In this document: positions 25,401-34,600 of the stretch, piece by piece
How the letters are laid out: each line of letters opens with the position of its first letter
Position numbering within the stretch: position 1 is the first letter of the stretch
Assembly: GCA_008360955.1 (NCBI GenBank)
Contig: LUCM01008480.1
Coordinates: forward strand, 4,262 to 68,261
Length of the DNA stretch: 64,000 nucleotides
Origin: Fasciolopsis buskii
Lineage: Eukaryota > Platyhelminthes > Trematoda > Plagiorchiida > Fasciolidae
Reading direction: 5' to 3'
Position numbers and translations under genes: made by a program
The notes under the pieces: model-generated
What the model was told of the DNA's origin: nothing
Databases searched by the model: none
What the model saw: the letters and a program-made list of their open reading frames with translations, nothing else

Positions 25401-28400
25401 CCTGCTTGCAACTTGAACGAGGAGTTACGGGAAGAACTATCAAGAAAATCTCCGGATAAGAAAGACCAAGATAGTAACAGTAGGGAAGAAACGGCGAGGC
25501 GACCGACTGACGATGGTTTAGTGACTGCACTTTGGAGATTAGAGATATGCCATTGATTAGCCAGATAGTTTCTCTATAACTTGGTCAGTAGGTGGATATA
25601 ACCCAAGTCATGACTACAATATTCAAGCGCTGCGGAGATTTGGGTTTGTACAACAGAGGGTATTCTAGAATGAAGAAACATCCATCTGATCTGGAATTGA
25701 GATAGTTCAGTACTATATAGAAAGAAGTGGATAAATATAAATGCTGAACATCTGGAGAGGCCAGAATTTGCAGAAAATGGTTTGAAGAGGATTCCATTAA
25801 CTGGAATGTAGAGGATTCGCTTTCTGAAGGGACTTGATGTCCGTGATACGGGAGTTGGGGAAGAATCCAAACGAGAGCAGTTTTACCGGAATGAATTCGT
25901 GCCAAAATCGATCGAATACTTAAAAGATGTCATGCGGGACCAAACGTGCTTACTCTCGGTTATCGGGGACGGTCACTCAGGAATGCGATACGTGAGCCGG
26001 CAGGTTACTAGTAGAACGATGCCTTCAGTATCTGTATCGACGATAGAGGAACGTACACAGTTGGACAGATATGGTTTTTCTTAAATATCCTAATTCCTCC
26101 GGCAGTTCATATGGGGAGGATGCTAAGAGGATGAGATTTAGTTTGTTTTTCATTCCAGTTGTTTCTTTGTACCATTGCGCTGTTTTACTCCGGAAAGTGG
26201 GAATAATTCAATCCCCCCAAGTTGGTTTTCATTGAAAAAGTCAGAAAATAAATAAATCGAGTTTTTACATTGCGAGTAGAGTTGATTTTTACCGTCTATT
26301 TCGTCGGTTTGTTACCATTTTGCTCGTCAGCAATGTACACTGTAGTAGCTTGTTGGATCTTCCAATGCAAATGAAAGGAGTGATCGTTGGGACCGAAACA
26401 TGCACCAGGAATACCCGTGTTTGAGCGTCGGTGCGGACGTCGTGATGCGAGAAAATGGTATGCTTTAGTGCAACCCTTCCGTGAACTTTATCTTATGAAA
26501 ATGGTGGCTCATGCACACAGTTAGATGATAAGGATTAGACGGTGATCAGCGGTGTTCAAGCGAAAACGTGACAAATATGTGATAGCATAGTGGGTAGGCT
26601 CGAACGAATAGAATGCGTTTGAATTCCGGGCTGGAATTCGTGATGCTTCCGTTCGGGAATTTCAGAGGCATTGATTCTTGCGACTGGCTAGCACATCATT
26701 GGCATAGCTACTATCGAGCTCTTCGAGGACATGGTTTATTTTTTGCTCACGCGTTTTGTTCAGGCCGACAGTGCCGTGGGTGGAAACCGATGCCAGAATC
26801 TAGCAGTGCTGTTTACATTTTCAAGAAACGGTGGAACTGGATTGGACTCGGCCCTGTTTGCCCATCGTTTAACAGTATTTAAACGGTAAACCTTTTTTGG
26901 TCTGTCATGTTTTGGGCTGTCGTGATGTTCATTACTCTCATATATTTTTCCCGAAACTCAATTGCATCAGAACAGCCTACTAAAGACTTCTAAATTAAGG
27001 AATGCAGAAAGTCAACTTATGATTGAGACGTTTCATTTTTCCAGGTAAATATACGAGCCAATTAATCCAAGGACTGTTTTTCCTTCGTCTGTGGAACAGG
27101 TTAACGCCACGAAAGGCAATTTTGCCAACATGACCGGCTGGCTGGTGCTATATCTATCGAATAGAGATCAGCGCAGACAACGAGGGCTGGAATTCACTTG
27201 GATCTAATATCTAGTTTTCAGATGGTGTTGGGACTAGTCCTCTGTCATCGGTCGCATTTTAGGAATGGTTCTGTCGAAAAGGTTTCTGGCGTATTATTTA
27301 TATAGCTATAGTGTCATCAGGCTATTTCTGAGAGTATTAACCGTTTTTGTTTTTGATTTCGTTTTGCGATTTCGATTCATTTAGGATCTCACACAGCAGC
27401 ACTATGCACAATCCCGTTTGCCGTCCGATGTGATCAATCGTAAAGAGATTGGACCGAATACCACAGGCGAAACTACGAGCAACTTTAGCTATCTGAGTCA
27501 TGAAAACACTTCATTACGCAGTGACGGTGATTATTTACCATTTACACACAGCGAACGTACCAAATTAGGCCCAACCAACGCTTCTGCTGTGGCCGATGAT
27601 GATGAGGAAGTGGATGAGTATCTGGATGATGAAGAGGACGTAGACGATTCCACTGGAGATGAGGGTGCCATGCTCAAACACGCCCATGCTTCTGTTCAGG
27701 CCTACTGTCGAAGCACTACATCAACTGCCGGGAAGGCGGAACCGTTGGTGTTCACCTCTTCGGCACCCACAACTGATCCTCATGATGCAATCGAAACCAA
27801 TTGTGAGGGAACGACGGTTTCCGCTGTCTTAGTGCCTCCGACCAATGAAGAACCATCAGGCGAAGATGTTCCCATAACAGGAACTCCAGACAAAGCGTTA
27901 TCCGGGCGATCAGACGAGGAATTGATTCCCACGGAGCCTTGTACAGATCAGACGGAGGCCCCGAATGCCTCGGGTATAGAATTAACTGTAGGATCCGAAA
28001 CCAGTTGTTCACCTCCCCCCATATTAACAGTTGTAAGTTAAAGTTCAGAGCGCCAGTAATCGCCGCTTGTTGATAGTAAATGTTTTTCGTTTATTTATTG
28101 TGACTCCTAATTTATTTCTTGTTGTCCTCAGTGTCTTTTCAGTTTTGGTTCAGTGGAGTGATATTATGGAATCTGCAATGCCGCGATTGTGCTAACTGAC
28201 GATGTATAGTTGGCTAGTGAGGTCTACGGTATTGTGTTAATTCAGAACATCACCGCGACCAGAGTTGAGCTGTTAACATTCAGTTTTCCCAATACTAAGT
28301 TTTATTTTCAATTGAGCAGTTGTGAAACTCTTTGAAAATTGCTTACCCCTGTTGTTCTCTTCCAACCGCTTATTGTAGCCGAATCCCGTACGCAAAGTAG

Positions 28401-28648
28401 TCCGTGTGACGACATTCTGTGATGCGACTCCCGTAAGCGAACCGGTCTCCACCTCGTTGCCAACTTCCTCTCTGGGGACAGTGGCACTTGGCTCCTCTGG
28501 TCCTCTGTCGAATGAAATTCGCAGTATGCCTGCAGAATCCGTCCCATCGAATGAATCTGCTCGCCCATCTACTCACGTTCCGACCATACCCGTTGGTGAT
28601 TCTGAAAATATGGCAGCGTCATCTGCAAAGCGGCCAAAGATGTCGTAA
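1254..28648 (+). CDS. RFX: RFX-family transcription factor (RFX1/2/3-like), 5' partial, 12 exons
   Basis: Sequence-specific transcription factor acting in the nucleus; RFX1/2/3 proteins bind X-box motifs and in animals drive ciliary gene programmes. Twelve exons were joined by hand: 1254-1406, 1443-1587, 5082-5160, 5938-6120, 7693-8410, 8553-8770, 12622-12786, 23530-23733, 24043-24254, 24592-24754, 27385-28032, 28379-28648. Every junction is GT/AG and every phase matches, giving 1051 residues and a TAA stop. The RFX winged-helix domain is at about residues 187-265 ([32 protein letters not shown]). The conserved region for dimerisation covers about 427-746 ([59 protein letters not shown]). The first exon seen starts inside a codon, so the N-terminus lies upstream of the window. 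Paralogue assignment among RFX1/2/3 is not possible here. No canonical AATAAA was seen within about 2.5 kb after the stop. Confidence 0.96.
1443..1587 (+). CDS. RFX: RFX exon 2: N-terminal region
   Basis: It follows a 36-bp intron (1407-1442, gtatgt...ttttgctag). It reads [19 protein letters not shown]... and [20 protein letters not shown], resembling the Tyr-containing low-complexity N-terminal half of RFX1/2/3. The donor is GTAAGT at 1588. Phase in is 1, phase out 2, both fitting the neighbours. Confidence 0.82.
1588..5081. other. RFX intron (3.5 kb)
   Basis: It holds the LINE tail relic at 1798-1853 and a 178-codon ATG-started open frame on the minus strand at 2656-3192 (see findings). 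The remainder shows no recognisable gene or repeat. GT-rich simple sequence occurs near 4355-4385. Confidence 0.6.
1798..1853 (-). mobile_element. RTE-type LINE, short 3'-tail fragment
   Basis: On the minus strand this stretch reproduces the end of the LINE 3' UTR: gcggtcagtggggcttgctc, then tgctgtttaa and a GAT-type tail. About 55 bp is recognisable, so this is a severely 5'-truncated copy or a deleted relic inside RFX intron 2. Confidence 0.6.
5082..5160 (+). CDS. RFX: RFX exon 3: N-terminal region, Gln/Tyr-rich
   Basis: The acceptor is ggaatttacag and the donor CAG|GTGAGT. One base completes Val, then 26 codons read [20 protein letters not shown]..., a Tyr/Gln-rich stretch. The frame stays open across both joins. 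Confidence 0.85.
5161..5937. other. RFX intron (777 bp); nothing recognised
   Basis: The splice sites (GTGAGT at 5161, TTGTTAG at 5937) are clear. There is no further exon, repeat or RNA gene that I can support. Confidence 0.6.
5938..6120 (+). CDS. RFX: RFX exon 4: region just before the DNA-binding domain
   Basis: Acceptor cattgttag, donor ACC|GTGAGT, 61 whole codons. It contains [17 protein letters not shown] and ends [10 protein letters not shown], matching the short segment that leads directly into the DNA-binding domain in RFX1/2/3 proteins (family pattern SRASPATV-QWL). Confidence 0.92.
6121..7692. other. RFX intron (1.6 kb); nothing recognised
   Basis: Lies between the pre-DNA-binding exon and the DNA-binding exon. 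The phases on either side are both 0, so no missing exon is required. Confidence 0.6.
7693..8410 (+). CDS. RFX: RFX exon 5: winged-helix DNA-binding domain plus Ser-rich spacer
   Basis: The largest RFX exon (718 bp). It opens with [20 protein letters not shown] and runs through [18 protein letters not shown] and [20 protein letters not shown], the complete RFX winged-helix domain, with the RFX1/2/3-specific [19 protein letters not shown] recognition segment intact. About 160 residues rich in Ser, Thr and Asn follow, ending [16 protein letters not shown]. The domain is not interrupted by an intron. Donor GTGAGT at 8411; one base (A) carries over. Confidence 0.98.
8553..8770 (+). CDS. RFX: RFX exon 6: start of the conserved B/C region
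   Basis: Acceptor cccctcttttcag after a 142-bp intron; donor CAG|GTATGC. It encodes [20 protein letters not shown] and then [20 protein letters not shown], followed by FWRTEEVQ. This matches the RFX1/2/3 block containing the VVNLQF...LWQTFWR pattern. Confidence 0.93.
8771..12621. other. RFX intron (3.9 kb)
   Basis: Contains an exon-like stretch at 9628-9703 with a good start context and splice donor (see findings), a pyrimidine-rich section around 10200-10700, and a short AATAC-type tandem repeat at 11443-11470. No gene is supported. RFX exons 6 and 7 join in phase 0 without needing anything from this interval. Confidence 0.55.
11443..11470. repeat. Short AATAC/AATATAATAC tandem repeat
   Basis: Repeated units acaatataatacaatacaat within an RFX intron. 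Simple-sequence DNA of no evident function. Confidence 0.7.
12622..12786 (+). CDS. RFX: RFX exon 7: conserved extended dimerisation region
   Basis: Acceptor gtttgtcccag, donor GTGAGT, 55 whole codons. It includes [20 protein letters not shown] and [12 protein letters not shown], almost identical to the family signature. A 3.85-kb intron precedes it and a 10.7-kb intron follows. Confidence 0.97.
13621..14316 (-). pseudogene. LINE reverse-transcriptase C-terminal part, fused by deletion
   Basis: An open frame of 231 residues runs from [17 protein letters not shown] (upstream of the polymerase) directly into [15 protein letters not shown] and on through [15 protein letters not shown] and [15 protein letters not shown] to a stop. 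The fingers/palm blocks, including FRPGRGC, FDSVDR and the YADD box, are absent. From ALDRL to the stop the protein matches the copy at 20.8-21.4 kb residue for residue. Confidence 0.8.
14816..15690 (-). pseudogene. LINE AP-type endonuclease domain
   Basis: The minus-strand frame reads [84 protein letters not shown] and [10 protein letters not shown]. These are the ordered motifs of the endonuclease/exonuclease/phosphatase fold used by RTE and CR1 elements to nick target DNA. The domain itself looks largely intact, but the downstream polymerase region is deleted, so I class it as part of a dead element. Confidence 0.8.
16266..17995. other. RFX intron stretch left of the gap; nothing firmly recognised
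   Basis: Sequence between the 5' end of the minus-strand LINE and the assembly gap. It has short open frames on both strands but no motif I can name. It may belong to the repeat that caused the gap. Confidence 0.4.
17996..18896. other. Assembly gap (901 N)
   Basis: A continuous run of N in the longest RFX intron. It lies between the deleted LINE and the LTR-like segment, as expected where repeats break an assembly. Its true length is unknown. Open frames crossing it carry no information. Confidence 1.
19038..19335 (-). mobile_element. Probable LTR end with primer-binding-like site
   Basis: Read on the minus strand, a CCAAT-type GATTGGCT (about 19290-19297) is followed by a TATA box CTATATAAAC (19258-19249), then AATAAA (19206-19201) and a GC-rich U5-like stretch. 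Next comes TGGTGAGCCCGAA (19052-19040), which matches 12 of the first 13 bases or so of a tRNA-Trp primer-binding site (TGGTGACCCCGA). tRNA-Trp priming is known for the fluke LTR element CsRn1. The internal region would run into the assembly gap. The outer LTR boundary near 19335 is a guess, and no terminal TG/CA pair or target duplication was verified. The alternative is a promoter of an unrelated transcript. Confidence 0.45.
19966..20609 (+). pseudogene. LINE reverse transcriptase, N-terminal half
   Basis: The open frame covers the thumb-side linker and the first polymerase motifs ([47 protein letters not shown]). It ends at a TAA after LRALYSHT; the homologous frame resumes about 20 bp later in a different register, so this is one gene split by a small indel. 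Confidence 0.8.
20616..21449 (+). pseudogene. LINE reverse transcriptase, C-terminal half
   Basis: It starts [20 protein letters not shown], continues with [16 protein letters not shown] and [14 protein letters not shown] (altered catalytic YADD box), then the connection region and [12 protein letters not shown], and stops at 21447-21449. It also lacks two cysteines conserved in sister elements: GCETW is GCGTW here and DHRCLRS is DHRSVRS. The minus-strand copy has the same changes. Confidence 0.8.
21831..23529. other. RFX intron stretch after the plus-strand LINE; nothing recognised
   Basis: Unique-looking intronic sequence up to the exon 8 acceptor. No coding or RNA feature is supported. 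Confidence 0.5.
23530..23733 (+). CDS. RFX: RFX exon 8: conserved dimerisation region
   Basis: Acceptor gctttcttccag, donor CAG|GTTAGC, 68 whole codons. It starts [10 protein letters not shown] and contains [20 protein letters not shown] and [18 protein letters not shown], the most conserved stretch of the RFX1/2/3 C-terminal half. It is separated from exon 7 by the intron that holds both LINE copies, the LTR-like segment and the assembly gap. Confidence 0.98.
24043..24254 (+). CDS. RFX: RFX exon 9: dimerisation domain
   Basis: Acceptor aacttgtactag, donor GTAAGT at 24255. It reads [20 protein letters not shown], then [20 protein letters not shown] and LILKWSFY. It ends with two bases that complete Ser with the next exon. 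The EQASWVCQC and [13 protein letters not shown] patterns are family hallmarks. Confidence 0.97.
24592..24754 (+). CDS. RFX: RFX exon 10: dimerisation domain end
   Basis: Acceptor gtttttttttacag, donor GTGAGT at 24755. It encodes [38 protein letters not shown] and [11 protein letters not shown]. Up to the PVAVMGE motif it follows human RFX1/2/3 closely. Confidence 0.97.
24755..27384. other. RFX intron (2.6 kb); nothing recognised
   Basis: Lies between the last dimerisation exon and the acidic-tail exon. Only a few short open frames on both strands were noted. The flanking phases are both 0. Confidence 0.5.
27385..28032 (+). CDS. RFX: RFX exon 11: long acidic C-terminal tail
   Basis: Acceptor gattcatttag, donor GTAAGT at 28033, 216 whole codons. 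The exon reads [20 protein letters not shown] and later a strongly acidic run, [19 protein letters not shown], which corresponds in position to the Glu/Asp-rich C-terminal tail of RFX2/3. The remainder is Thr/Ser/Glu/Pro-rich, low complexity, and considerably longer than the vertebrate tail. Confidence 0.9.
28379..28648 (+). CDS. RFX: RFX terminal coding exon
   Basis: Acceptor cgcttattgtag, phase 0, 89 codons and TAA at 28646-28648. It reads [20 protein letters not shown]..., is Ser/Pro-rich, and ends SSAKRPKMS. The basic KRPK end recalls the AKREK-type sequence near the RFX2/3 C-terminus. The splice from exon 11 keeps the frame open to the stop. Confidence 0.85.
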   Translation, partial: PNPVRKVVRVTTFCDATPVSEPVSTSLPTSSLGTVALGSSGPLSNEIRSMPAESVPSNESARPSTHVPTIPVGDSENMAASSAKRPKMS

Positions 28649-31600
28649 TCATCCTAGTTATGATAGCCGTTCTTTCCAGTTTCCCATTCTCAAACGGGAC
28701 TGTAGCCGGTCGTTCTCGTTCTCGAGATTAGGCATGGGTCCCCTATTGTCCGAGTGATTGCTTTCCAAACTCGAGCTGCGTATATTCATGTTCCATGTTT
28801 TTTCATCTTTGCGCATAAGGTTGACTTTTGTACACTAATTTATTATGGGCATAACAAAAATGCACTGGAGCACCTATCCATACATTTAAAAACACCTTGC
28901 ACTCCACTTGCCTAACTGCACATAAACTTACTAATAATGATAGTCCCATCCTCATGTGAACCACTTTTTTCTTGAGTAAATGGGCGGTGTTTTGCCTTGC
29001 GTTCTTTCTTTCCCCTTTTTGTATGTCCGCAGACATGTCTGTGTTATCAATGTTTCCTGTATAGTGTTCAACTTTTCACTTTCCCTGAGGTTCACCTCAG
29101 TCACTGTGTTGAATATCCATGGTGGCACTTTTGGGTGGCTCCGCATTCGTGGAACAACCTAGCTGTCTTTTTCATTTGAACAAATGCACAATTGGCCTTA
29201 CAATAGATTTCTGTACATCTTTTACCCTTGTAAATCAACCCTTTGTTGCTAAATCCACCTCATTTGCATATTGAACGTATTTCTGTTTATTGTCACTTCA
29301 ACTTGTGAGTTATCGCCACTCACTTTGGTTATGGTAACTCTTTCCAGATTTTGTGTGGTTTTACATCTCAGATGAGCATCCACCTCCGGATTCTGATCGG
29401 TGTTTCCTGAAGCAGTTGTAGACTCAAGCTCATGCTGGTCTGTTTAGTCTGGCCTTAGAGTACATGTGCCGATATATGTGCCATAGAGCTGGTACCTATG
29501 GATGCCGCCAGCTAGATATAGGGTGCCAGCAATGTTTTATTAATAATCCAGTATGTGCAAGACGGAACCAGTTTATTTTAATCTATTTCAGTAGGTGCCC
29601 GCGCATTAGTTCAGTGGAAACGACATCTTTTCTGTCAAAAATTATCGTTTTGATTAGAGATCTACCTGGGACCCCGTCATTCAGATGATTGGAGTTTAAT
29701 GTGGATACGTAAAACGTTACTGCAGGCCTGTCAAGGTACTAGTCTAGTGTTTTTTTCTCCTGTATCTATGTTGGTTGAATTCGCAAACTAAGCATCGAAC
29801 CTTGGGTCTCACAGTTTACACGAAATTTACTGATTAAAAGTGATCGGTGAAGTGGGTCATTGCCACCTCAAGAGGTTGACTAAGATCTAAAAGTCGGTAG
29901 TGTGCCTTTTCATCGTATTGGTAATTCGCTCAGTTGCCCTTGACGAGATACAATTCACGACCATTAAAGCGGCCCTCAGTCCAATACCAAATCAGTTTAG
30001 GAATCGGAAAATCACCCAACAAGTCAGTTGGTCGCTTATTTTTGAATTTGTAATGAGATTATCTCAGATTTCATCTAATACGTGGTGCGCTCGTGTCGGA
30101 TCTGGTGGTAGCAACTTCATGATTTGCGGTTTACTTTGCATCTCAGGCAGCCAGTGATATTCGATCGTGTTGGTTTGGGCCAGCAACCAAAACTGTTAAG
30201 GCGTGTAAAGTGCAATTCAGATAAATTAGTTAGTTCTCAAGCGGACACGGATACCGTCGTTTCGTACTTACCTGGGATCATGAAGATTGGTATGAAAGCT
30301 AAAATCTAACCCAAGCACCTTAGCATCTGGTGCTCATGAATGTTCAGATATCAATGAAATCTTACATTTATTAACGGAACTTGGTAGTCAAGGGATAAAT
30401 TGTAGTGATAGTATGCCGTTCAAATTTGTTGAAGAGAGTTAGGAAGGTGCGTGTTTCTTGTGGACTCACTCGGCGCATCCCGCATAACTGGGTCATTTTC
30501 AATTTACCCATTTTTAACGTATAACTCATCCCATATCCCGAGATTTTGTCTCAGGCATCTAAGCTGCATTCCGCACCGGACTACTGTAACGTTTGCCAGT
30601 AGACAGATGGCCGATAGATCCACCCACGTCTTCAGCTTCCTGTATAATTCCCAATATCTAGTTTTAGTCACCCCAGCGCGGGAAATTTGTCGTGTAGCCA
30701 GTCTTATTGACGGAACATCATGTAGCTGATCCATCAACGGTCCAGAAAAAGTTATTCTAGTCAAAATATTAGGACAGAAATGCTCCAGATCGCTTTCCAA
30801 CATACATGCGTTAATAATTAAGCGTTAGCAATGGTAATTCCGTCAGAAAATCCCCGACAACTGAGAAAGTGGGTCTGTGACGCTCATAGCAGAATGCAAG
30901 TGGGCTGCGCATTTTGCATATAAAGTGCCTTGTGGTCGTGTAAAATCTTGTTGCAAAGGTCCATTCATTGATACCCTTCATGCATTAGAACAGACACTGT
31001 GGCCTCTGCAACGTCCTAGATTCTTTCCGCGTACTCAGTGAGGAACGTAACCCTGCCACGATGTGTTCATTAACGAACTGACGAGTTTGGTTACACTAGT
31101 CACACTACTTACCACATGTTTCCGTAACAAGTGGTATTTCATCGTCGGCCAGAGGCCAACCACCTATCTGTTTCACAGTAAGTCTTCGTGGACCAAATTG
31201 GTTGATTTTCCATCCGGAAATAAAACTTTTCATAAATAACAACTCACCTCTCCAGTTTCTGTTACATTTGCTTTGGAGTTTTGCAAAAGTTTGATAGAAA
31301 ATGATATAGGTCTGAGAGTTACAGTAGTCGTCTGCCAATCCACTAGTTAACAATGAGCGCATTCGACCAATGACTGGAAGGTGCTTCTAGATGCAGGATG
31401 ATCATTTATGCATCGAATCACCGAATCCAGTACCTGGCGTTTAATACACAGCTCTGGAGAGTGAAAGTTGTAATCAGACATTTAGTCGTATATCAGCAAC
31501 CTCATGAAATATCATTGCTAGAGAACATATGGTCGACGAAACAGTCGGCTGTTAAGATTCAACATTTGTCTGACCGATTTACGTCTACTAAATCTTGCTC

Positions 31601-34600
31601 CCGGTGATAGTGTGGAACCATTGTTGATGACAGGACGTAATGTGGACATCTGGCATGTCGCAAATTCTAGATTTTTGTTAACTGTTGCCTATCTTGTCCC
31701 TTATCACCGACACCTGCGTGTCAACGTCTCCCATACGGTTGTTGGTCTTGCGAAGTCCAGGCAATGGTGAAAAAATACATTCAGTCACGTACATGGATCG
31801 ATATTTCTGTACACTTGAAATCGCTACTTGGTTGGTGCAAATTTCGTCAACGAAGCTAACGGACCATGTTCAAATGCGGGACGCTGAGTAAGCTACGAGA
31901 AAATAACGCACACTATCTGTTTGATTAATCCGTTTCTACTATGGTGTTGTCCTGAGGTTTGATTATCTTCTTCGATAACTCTACTGGTTTCAATATGTCG
32001 TATCAACGACAGCTCAGTCTTGTCATGTTTATTCAAGCAGCAACAAACAAATACCTGACCCGTCAACACGCGTGTCTCCTCAGGTTAAAACTAATTAGCT
32101 GACCACCTCCATCTAACGGAGCCGTTTTTTCCTACTTGGTCTTCGGGTCCAAGCAACGCTCCAGGTCTTCTGTGGGTGTGTCACGAAAATCAGACCATTT
32201 TCAATCAGTTATCGAACTGCGACGATTGGTTGTGCTGTGGCTTTTAGTCTGTCACTTCCCTAGCCCGTTCTTTAAACATCTGATTCCAAACGGGCTTGTC
32301 GGCCAGTCCTACCTTTTGGGCATGATCCGGCATCGCTGCCACATAATTCTCTAAACCAAGGCAAAGAGGTCTTGCACTTGGGGCACCAGATCGGAGCCTC
32401 ACTTTGCAGTAGATACTTCGGCTACCTTGATTACTTCAGGCTGGTAACCAATCCAGCTTGCTTCCGTTTTGGGCTGCTCGCTGTCAGCTGATTCTTAGGT
32501 GATGACGTTCTGCTTCGCGATAATAACCGTAATACATAGAGTTATAATGATTTCAGATGTCTGCCCTAGCAAAGCCAATTGGGGCTGATCTGCACCAATT
32601 TAACTTTTCGTAGAGTTCATTTATAAAGGAAAGTGATGGTATCTTGGCAGCCAGAAGTCAGTTACGTGGAAGAATCCCTATGGTATCCAGTGGATGACTT
32701 ACATGCCAGGACTGTGGTCGACTATGAGTATGAGAGCAAGATCATAATCACTGAACGGTTAGAGGTGAATTGCTGATTCTTGGTTAAGCAAGCTGGACGC
32801 GACTGGAACAAGAACTGTAACGATTGACTGAATTCGCGACAAAGCTTAACTAGTTTCCAGAACACATATGAAACTTCTAATCTAGTGAATCCTTTGCTAC
32901 TTGGTAACATTGCTAATCCGATAAAGGAATTTCGTTAAATCAGTTCCCCAAAAGTGAAATTTTCAGTTTGCAATGAAAGCATTGTTCATGTCTGGAACCT
33001 CGGTTACATTCTACCCGGTCTGGTCTGTCTCGACGTCTGTCCAGTCCAGGATGAAGATGCGCCTGATAAACAACATCCTGGATCCGAATAATAGAATTAA
33101 ATGCAAAGCTAGGAGCGTAGAGTATTTGTCTTTCTACCTGCGCATATTTCATATCTTCTGATCAACCTATACTTTCGTTTGTCCAGTCTGAAGTCATAAA
33201 TTTATCCAATGAATGCTCGACAATCGCATTATCTTCTGTGGTGCACATGTGTAAGGTCATATACATCGAGTTTAGTTTATTACCTTGGGCAGTCACTCGG
33301 GATCAGATATTCCCGATGAAAGTGGACTAAAGGTTCGTCATAGTCCCCTGGAGGTTTGAATCCTGTGTTGTGGACTGAAGTGTTCTACCGGTAATCAAAC
33401 GCAGGCGAAATTACACCATAGGTGTTCTTTTTGTTTTTGCGCTCCTGATTATTTCCGAGATGTCTAAATGTTATTTGAAGGGAGAACTCAATTAACAGCA
33501 ACACTCCGAATCAAGAGTAGTCTAGCAATTTGGTGGTCGACAGCGCAGTTAAGCAACGGAAATCGCTATCTCGATCGTGAACCGGAATAATCTCTAATCG
33601 ATACAAGTGCCCGTATGTGAGTTTACGTATGCACTGAATTAAGACTGCAGTATGTTGCCAATTCAACCATTTATGCAGTTTTCAAATCTCAGTCCAGGAC
33701 TAGAAATTCTTTGTTGTCACGGTGAAAGTTGGGTTTTGATTTTGGAAACTAATACAGATTATGTACTGTAGAAAGTCTGCATAAAACCCACTTTTCTCGA
33801 CCCGTGGAATGTGAGCTTTATATTTTGCTGATATAAACACACAATTTGCTTCTAAAATCTATTTTCACAAAGACTCCAATTAGATTAAGACGTGATGTTC
33901 GAGTGCATGAAATTGGAAATATGGTTTAGATCAGTGGTGCTCTATTTTTATCATAGTCAAATTAGTTTGAAGCTAGGATAAAAATATATCTGTTTGCTGA
34001 GGATAACTAATTAGGTTTCTGCTACATGGGCCACAGAAAAGTCCGTAGGTCTAGTTCAGTTGGTCCCCTCCCTCGGTACAAACAGTTTCGGGCTGTAAGC
34101 GAATGGTGATGGTAGTATTTTATGGCCGCGTGAAAAGATGAAGCCGCGACCTTTGTCCAATCGGTCCGTCAGATATGTTCCAAGCTCTAACTACCTGGAC
34201 AGCTTGAAATATGAAAAAAAATTAGCAGGTTTCAGGAAATGCTATCGACCTCATTCGGAATGGGAAAAATACCTGTAAGCTGCTGTTACCTTGCTCTAGG
34301 AAGGTGCTCAGGTTGTGTCGCCGCAACGCCAGGCAAAGTTACACAAAAGTTGTTGTACTACTTGTCCAGTCTTTTGAAATTAGAGTAGCTAATGAAGATT
34401 TGCAACTTCTGAGGTATGGTTCTAAACAAACTAAATCAACACCATGTCCGTGAGTATAAGTTCAGAATATTCCTAGTAATGGTTTTTGCGTACGGTTACC
34501 ATTAAACCCACTGGATTCAGAGAAATGTCATTTCTGCCTTCGAGGAACCGCAGTTTGATAGTACAGAAGACACGGTTTATGTAACGATTTGGCAAAGGGC

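Noticed and set aside
34049..34085. tRNA-like GGTCTAGTTCAGTTGGTC
   Set aside because: Only an A-box resemblance; no B box or closing stem follows.
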